From Bin87 sp963663945 (GTDB taxonomy: Bacteria > Chloroflexota > Dehalococcoidia > Lucifugimonadales > UBA3495): a stretch of DNA of 64,000 nucleotides. Location of the stretch: assembly GCA_963663945.1 (NCBI GenBank), contig OY760687.1:744001-808000 (forward strand), written 5' to 3'. Under the pieces are notes generated by a model. It was given only the letters and a program-made list of their open reading frames with translations, was not told the DNA's origin and ran no database searches. Below are positions 61,680-64,000 of the stretch, piece after piece (position 1 is the stretch's first letter; the number at the start of each line of letters is the position of its first letter). The position numbers were made by a program, and so were the translations under genes.

Positions 61680-62330
61680 ATGGCAACTACAGAGGAAATC
61701 ATCAAACGATACCCGGTGCTGTTTCACATGGCAGAACTGAACAGTTGGCCCAGCATCCAACAACATGGACTGCTGAGCACTTCTGCCTTGCTTGACCTTT
61801 TCGAGGTGAACGGCATCGAGCGGCAAGCCATCGAATCGGAGTGGCGCCCCGACAGCGTACGCATTGAACACGACGTGTACGGTGCCGCGGTAATTCGAGA
61901 CCAGCGCCCCATGCCACCCAGGACCTTGGCCCCACTCCTGGAAGGGGTGACACCTTTTGGCTGGTACAGACTCCTCAACCGCAAATCGTTCTTTTGGGCC
62001 ACTGAAGATCGACTGTTTCGTCTTTTGAAAGCTGGCCCGTACCGGAACCGGCTCCACGACGTTCTCAAAGTGGACACTCGTGAACTGTTGGCGAGACATG
62101 CGGACCGAATCACGTTGGCCCCGTTTAACACCGGTGTGTCGTCCTTTGGTCCCGCGTTCAAGCGGGGTGCCGAAACCTTTCTGAGCATCCCAGATTATCC
62201 GTTGGGGACCAAACATGCTGAGGTCGTAGAGGTGGTCGCTGACTACCACGTTCCAGACGTAGCAGAGGTCACTCTGGCCGTCGAGCAATGGAAGGGAAAC
62301 AGTTTTCAACGCGATGTCTGGCGACGCTGA
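61680..62330 (+). CDS. DUF7002-like protein, possible ADP-ribosyltransferase-fold
   Basis: A 216-residue soluble protein starting 6 bases after the kinase-synthetase stop. The N-terminus LFHMAELNSWPSIQQHGLLS resembles the opening strand and helix of DarT-like and other ART-fold proteins (YHxTxxxNLxSIxxxGLLS). KSFFWATEDRLFRLLKAGPY then follows the pattern for the second strand. Later parts include DVLKVDTRELLARHADRITL and AEVVEVVADYHVPDVAEVTL. I associate the family with DUF7002. An ART-type toxin countered by the macro domain two genes upstream is a reasonable hypothesis, not shown by the sequence. Confidence 0.65.
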   Translation: MATTEEIIKRYPVLFHMAELNSWPSIQQHGLLSTSALLDLFEVNGIERQAIESEWRPDSVRIEHDVYGAAVIRDQRPMPPRTLAPLLEGVTPFGWYRLLNRKSFFWATEDRLFRLLKAGPYRNRLHDVLKVDTRELLARHADRITLAPFNTGVSSFGPAFKRGAETFLSIPDYPLGTKHAEVVEVVADYHVPDVAEVTLAVEQWKGNSFQRDVWRR

Positions 62331-63059
62331 ACGCAGTCGTCAATGATCTAGCCCACGCGCACGGCCTGCAATCCAAGGATGTACTCTCGGAGAACACTGG
62401 TTTTGTCGTGACCCCACAGCGTATTTGGACTGCAACCGACTGGCGGTGAGTGAGAATGGTCCAGTACAGAGCTGGTTTGTGCGACGCGGACCCAACCCAC
62501 CTCCGGGAATGTAATGAACCGCAACTCGGACACATCCTCCCCTGGCTGGGAGCAGAAGTCGTCACCATCTGTGTAGCCACCCGGGTGTTGCAGAGGTCTC
62601 AGCAAGGGGCAATGACGCCGGGCGTAGGTGGAGTTCTCCGGACTGAGCTTCAGGCAAATTCGGCCGACACGTTAATCGGGTCCCACATGGGCCTGGCACA
62701 GCCCCACTAACCGGTTCTATCGGGCACCTTCGGAATTGACGGAGCGGTTCGAACTCCCCGACGCCAACCACATCATGTGCCGCCGCGCAGGCGGCCGGGG
62801 GACGCCCGCGTGCAAGGCAGCTAAGGCGACGACTCGGGATCCCCAAATTGGATGGTGCCAATCGCCAACGGCGGCGACGGGGATGGGGCGGCCCGCGAAA
62901 AGTGACCGCGGGACCCGCGTTTGGCTGCAATACGGAAGCGCCGCAGAACTTTGCGGCGCTTCCAACAACTCGATGCTGAACCGTATCAACCATCGCGTTG
63001 GGTTTTTGGATGTCCGTAGGTCCACGTTTTGACCACCACCGTGCAGTGCCAATTTACAC
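62331..63059. other. About 730 bases without an intact gene
   Basis: Downstream of the macro-domain operon. It holds one strong hairpin at 62934-62963. No protein-like frame was recognised, although the right end may contain decayed upstream parts of the McrC relic. Confidence 0.4.
62934..62963 (+). terminator. Perfect 12-bp GC-rich hairpin
   Basis: GGAAGCGCCGCA and TGCGGCGCTTCC pair perfectly around GAACTT. There is no T-run after it. It lies ~600 bases after the operon, so it may end a decayed gene rather than the operon; it could also be a repeat-family hairpin. Confidence 0.4.
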
Positions 63060-63335
63060 TACTACAAGAAGTTGGATACGCCCGGTTTCAGGCACGCGGA
63101 CATCTACCAAATGCTGGCCTACTGCATCGCCGCCGACCTGCCCTCAGGACTGCTCATCTACGCCGCCGGCGAGGACGAAGGCGGCACACACCGGATCAAC
63201 CATGCCGGCAAGACCATCGAGGTGGCCACCCTCAATCTGACCGGCGCTCCCGAATACATCCTCGGTGAAGTCGACCGTCTGGCAGAGCGCGTCCGCTCCC
63301 ATGCTCGCCTGACTGCACTCAGCGCGGTTGCGTGA
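63060..63335 (+). pseudogene. McrC relic (C-terminal part of the McrBC nuclease subunit)
   Basis: The frame reads YYKKLDTPGFRHADIYQMLA, YCIAADLPSGLLIYAAGEDE, TIEVATLNLTGAPEYILGEV and ends naturally. This matches the C-terminal part of McrC, around the nuclease fold (pattern DxYQMLAYxxAxxLxxGLLVYA). The first ~250 residues and any mcrB are missing. It is a dead remnant of a modified-cytosine restriction system. Confidence 0.65.
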
Positions 63336-63842
63336 TCATGATCTGACCCACACGAGAGTGGGGGGTGCAGGCGCCGACGTCGGGGAATGATCGATGATCA
63401 TGGGTCAACCTCGATCAGGATCCGGCAGCGGTCGCTGGGTCCCCAGTCACCCACGCTGTTCAGGGCCTGAGACCTTACCCCGCGATGGAAACCTCTGGAC
63501 GCGAACACGTAGCCCAGCTGGTTCTCTGCTGTGGCCGGCGTGGCCGGCGTCGTGTGATAAGTCGGAACGTTCCGCGTGTCCTCAGGCAACCCGTATACGG
63601 GAGGTTCTGCCAGTCGGCCATCGGCGTGGAGGGCAACCCGGCCTCACGGGTACCAACTGTGTCCTCACCTTGGTATATCCCTGCCAAGGCGGGCTCATCC
63701 ATGGATCAATGACAGCACCAGAGGGGGCATCCCATCGTACTTTCTGCGATCGAAACGTTCATCGCTTGTGGCATACTTTGGCCGGCACTACCGATAGTTC
63801 ACCGACAGACCGACCGCTGGCTAACGCCGGACCTGAAAATGG
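63336..63842. other. Intergenic region, no gene seen
   Basis: About 500 bases between the McrC relic and IS21 copy 3. Nothing recognisable as a gene, RNA or repeat. Confidence 0.4.
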
Positions 63843-64000
63843 TGATAGACGACAATAAGGAATGCCTCTTGCGCCGACTATTCTTGCCGGTTGGGATGGT
63901 GTAAATCGTCCGGCACGGAGGTGCCGGATTGATCAAGGACCGACAAGTCAGACTTTTGAGGCAAAAACGTATGGAAGGAAAAACACAGGAGACGGCGGCC
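63843..64000 (+). mobile_element. IS21-family insertion sequence, copy 3, cut by window edge
   Basis: Identical to the first 158 bases of copies 1 and 2, starting at the same TGATAG. The istA start would be the TTG at 63929, and the first ~24 codons of istA are present. It has the same orientation as the other two copies. Confidence 0.85.
63929..64000 (+). CDS. istA: IS21 transposase IstA (copy 3), 3' cut by window edge
   Basis: TTG start with GGAGG upstream, then IKDRQVRLLRQKRMEGKTQE as in the other copies. Only the first 24 codons are inside the window. Confidence 0.8.
   Translation, partial: MIKDRQVRLLRQKRMEGKTQETAA

Noticed and set aside
62730..62775. tRNA-like stretch with GGTTCGAACTCC and a following CCA
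   Set aside because: The T-stem does not pair properly and no matching acceptor strand lies ~65 bases upstream on either strand. It is at most a degenerate fragment.
1..64000. CRISPR array
   Set aside because: No series of 25-40 base repeats with regular spacers was found; the repeats present are IS ends, dispersed single copies or a short palindrome array.

Overview
The window is about 60% GC and reads as a piece of an uncultivated, probably environmental bacterium. The gene mix points to the Chloroflexota (SAR202 / Dehalococcoidia type), but this is an inference from content only: amidohydrolase-2 pairs, a D-aminoacylase-like enzyme, a thiolase with a DUF35 partner, hybrid sensor proteins, HEAT and TPR proteins, and many insertion sequences. 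No rRNA, no convincing tRNA and no CRISPR array is visible. Decay is prominent: at least a dozen truncated or frameshifted genes and remnants of at least five insertion-sequence families.

Layout. 1-16 kb: the end of an RND efflux pump, a SulP anion permease, a secreted repeat-domain protein, several gene relics, a lipoprotein, and a large GAF-PAS-kinase-receiver-winged-helix fusion that carries an in-frame UGA and lacks its phospho-acceptor His. 16-34 kb: a complete IS21-type element, then a catabolic stretch (TPR protein, two amidohydrolase-2 genes, an amidohydrolase with an inserted Rieske centre, a thiolase/DUF35 pair) broken up by IS630, ISNCY and other transposase genes or fragments, and a frameshifted HEAT-repeat gene. 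35-48 kb: a defence island. A type I restriction-modification operon (hsdM...hsdS-hsdR) is split by an abiEi/abiEii toxin-antitoxin pair followed, with overlapping stops and starts, by two TIR-like genes flanking a small membrane protein. A third TIR gene lies tail to tail with a paralogue of that membrane protein. A tyrosine recombinase and a nucleotidyltransferase/HEPN-like gene close the block. 48.6-51 kb: a second IS21 copy that looks identical to the first.

51-64 kb: a nucleotidyltransferase-like two-gene unit, a cytochrome P450 relic, two abutting ISNCY elements (one inverted internally in a way that records a self-insertion event), and a compact four-gene operon. That operon encodes a small protein, an ImmA/IrrE peptidase fused to a macro domain, a P-loop kinase fused to a PurA/PurZ-like synthetase, and a DUF7002-like protein. 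A McrC relic follows, and a third IS21 copy begins at the right edge.

The two strongest candidates for an undescribed system are (a) the macro-domain / kinase-PurZ-like operon at 58.5-62.3 kb, which looks like a nucleotide- or ADP-ribose-based conflict system, and (b) the TIR / membrane protein / TIR module inside the restriction operon, which looks like a Thoeris-type signalling system with a membrane effector. Both are inferences from domain content and gene order.
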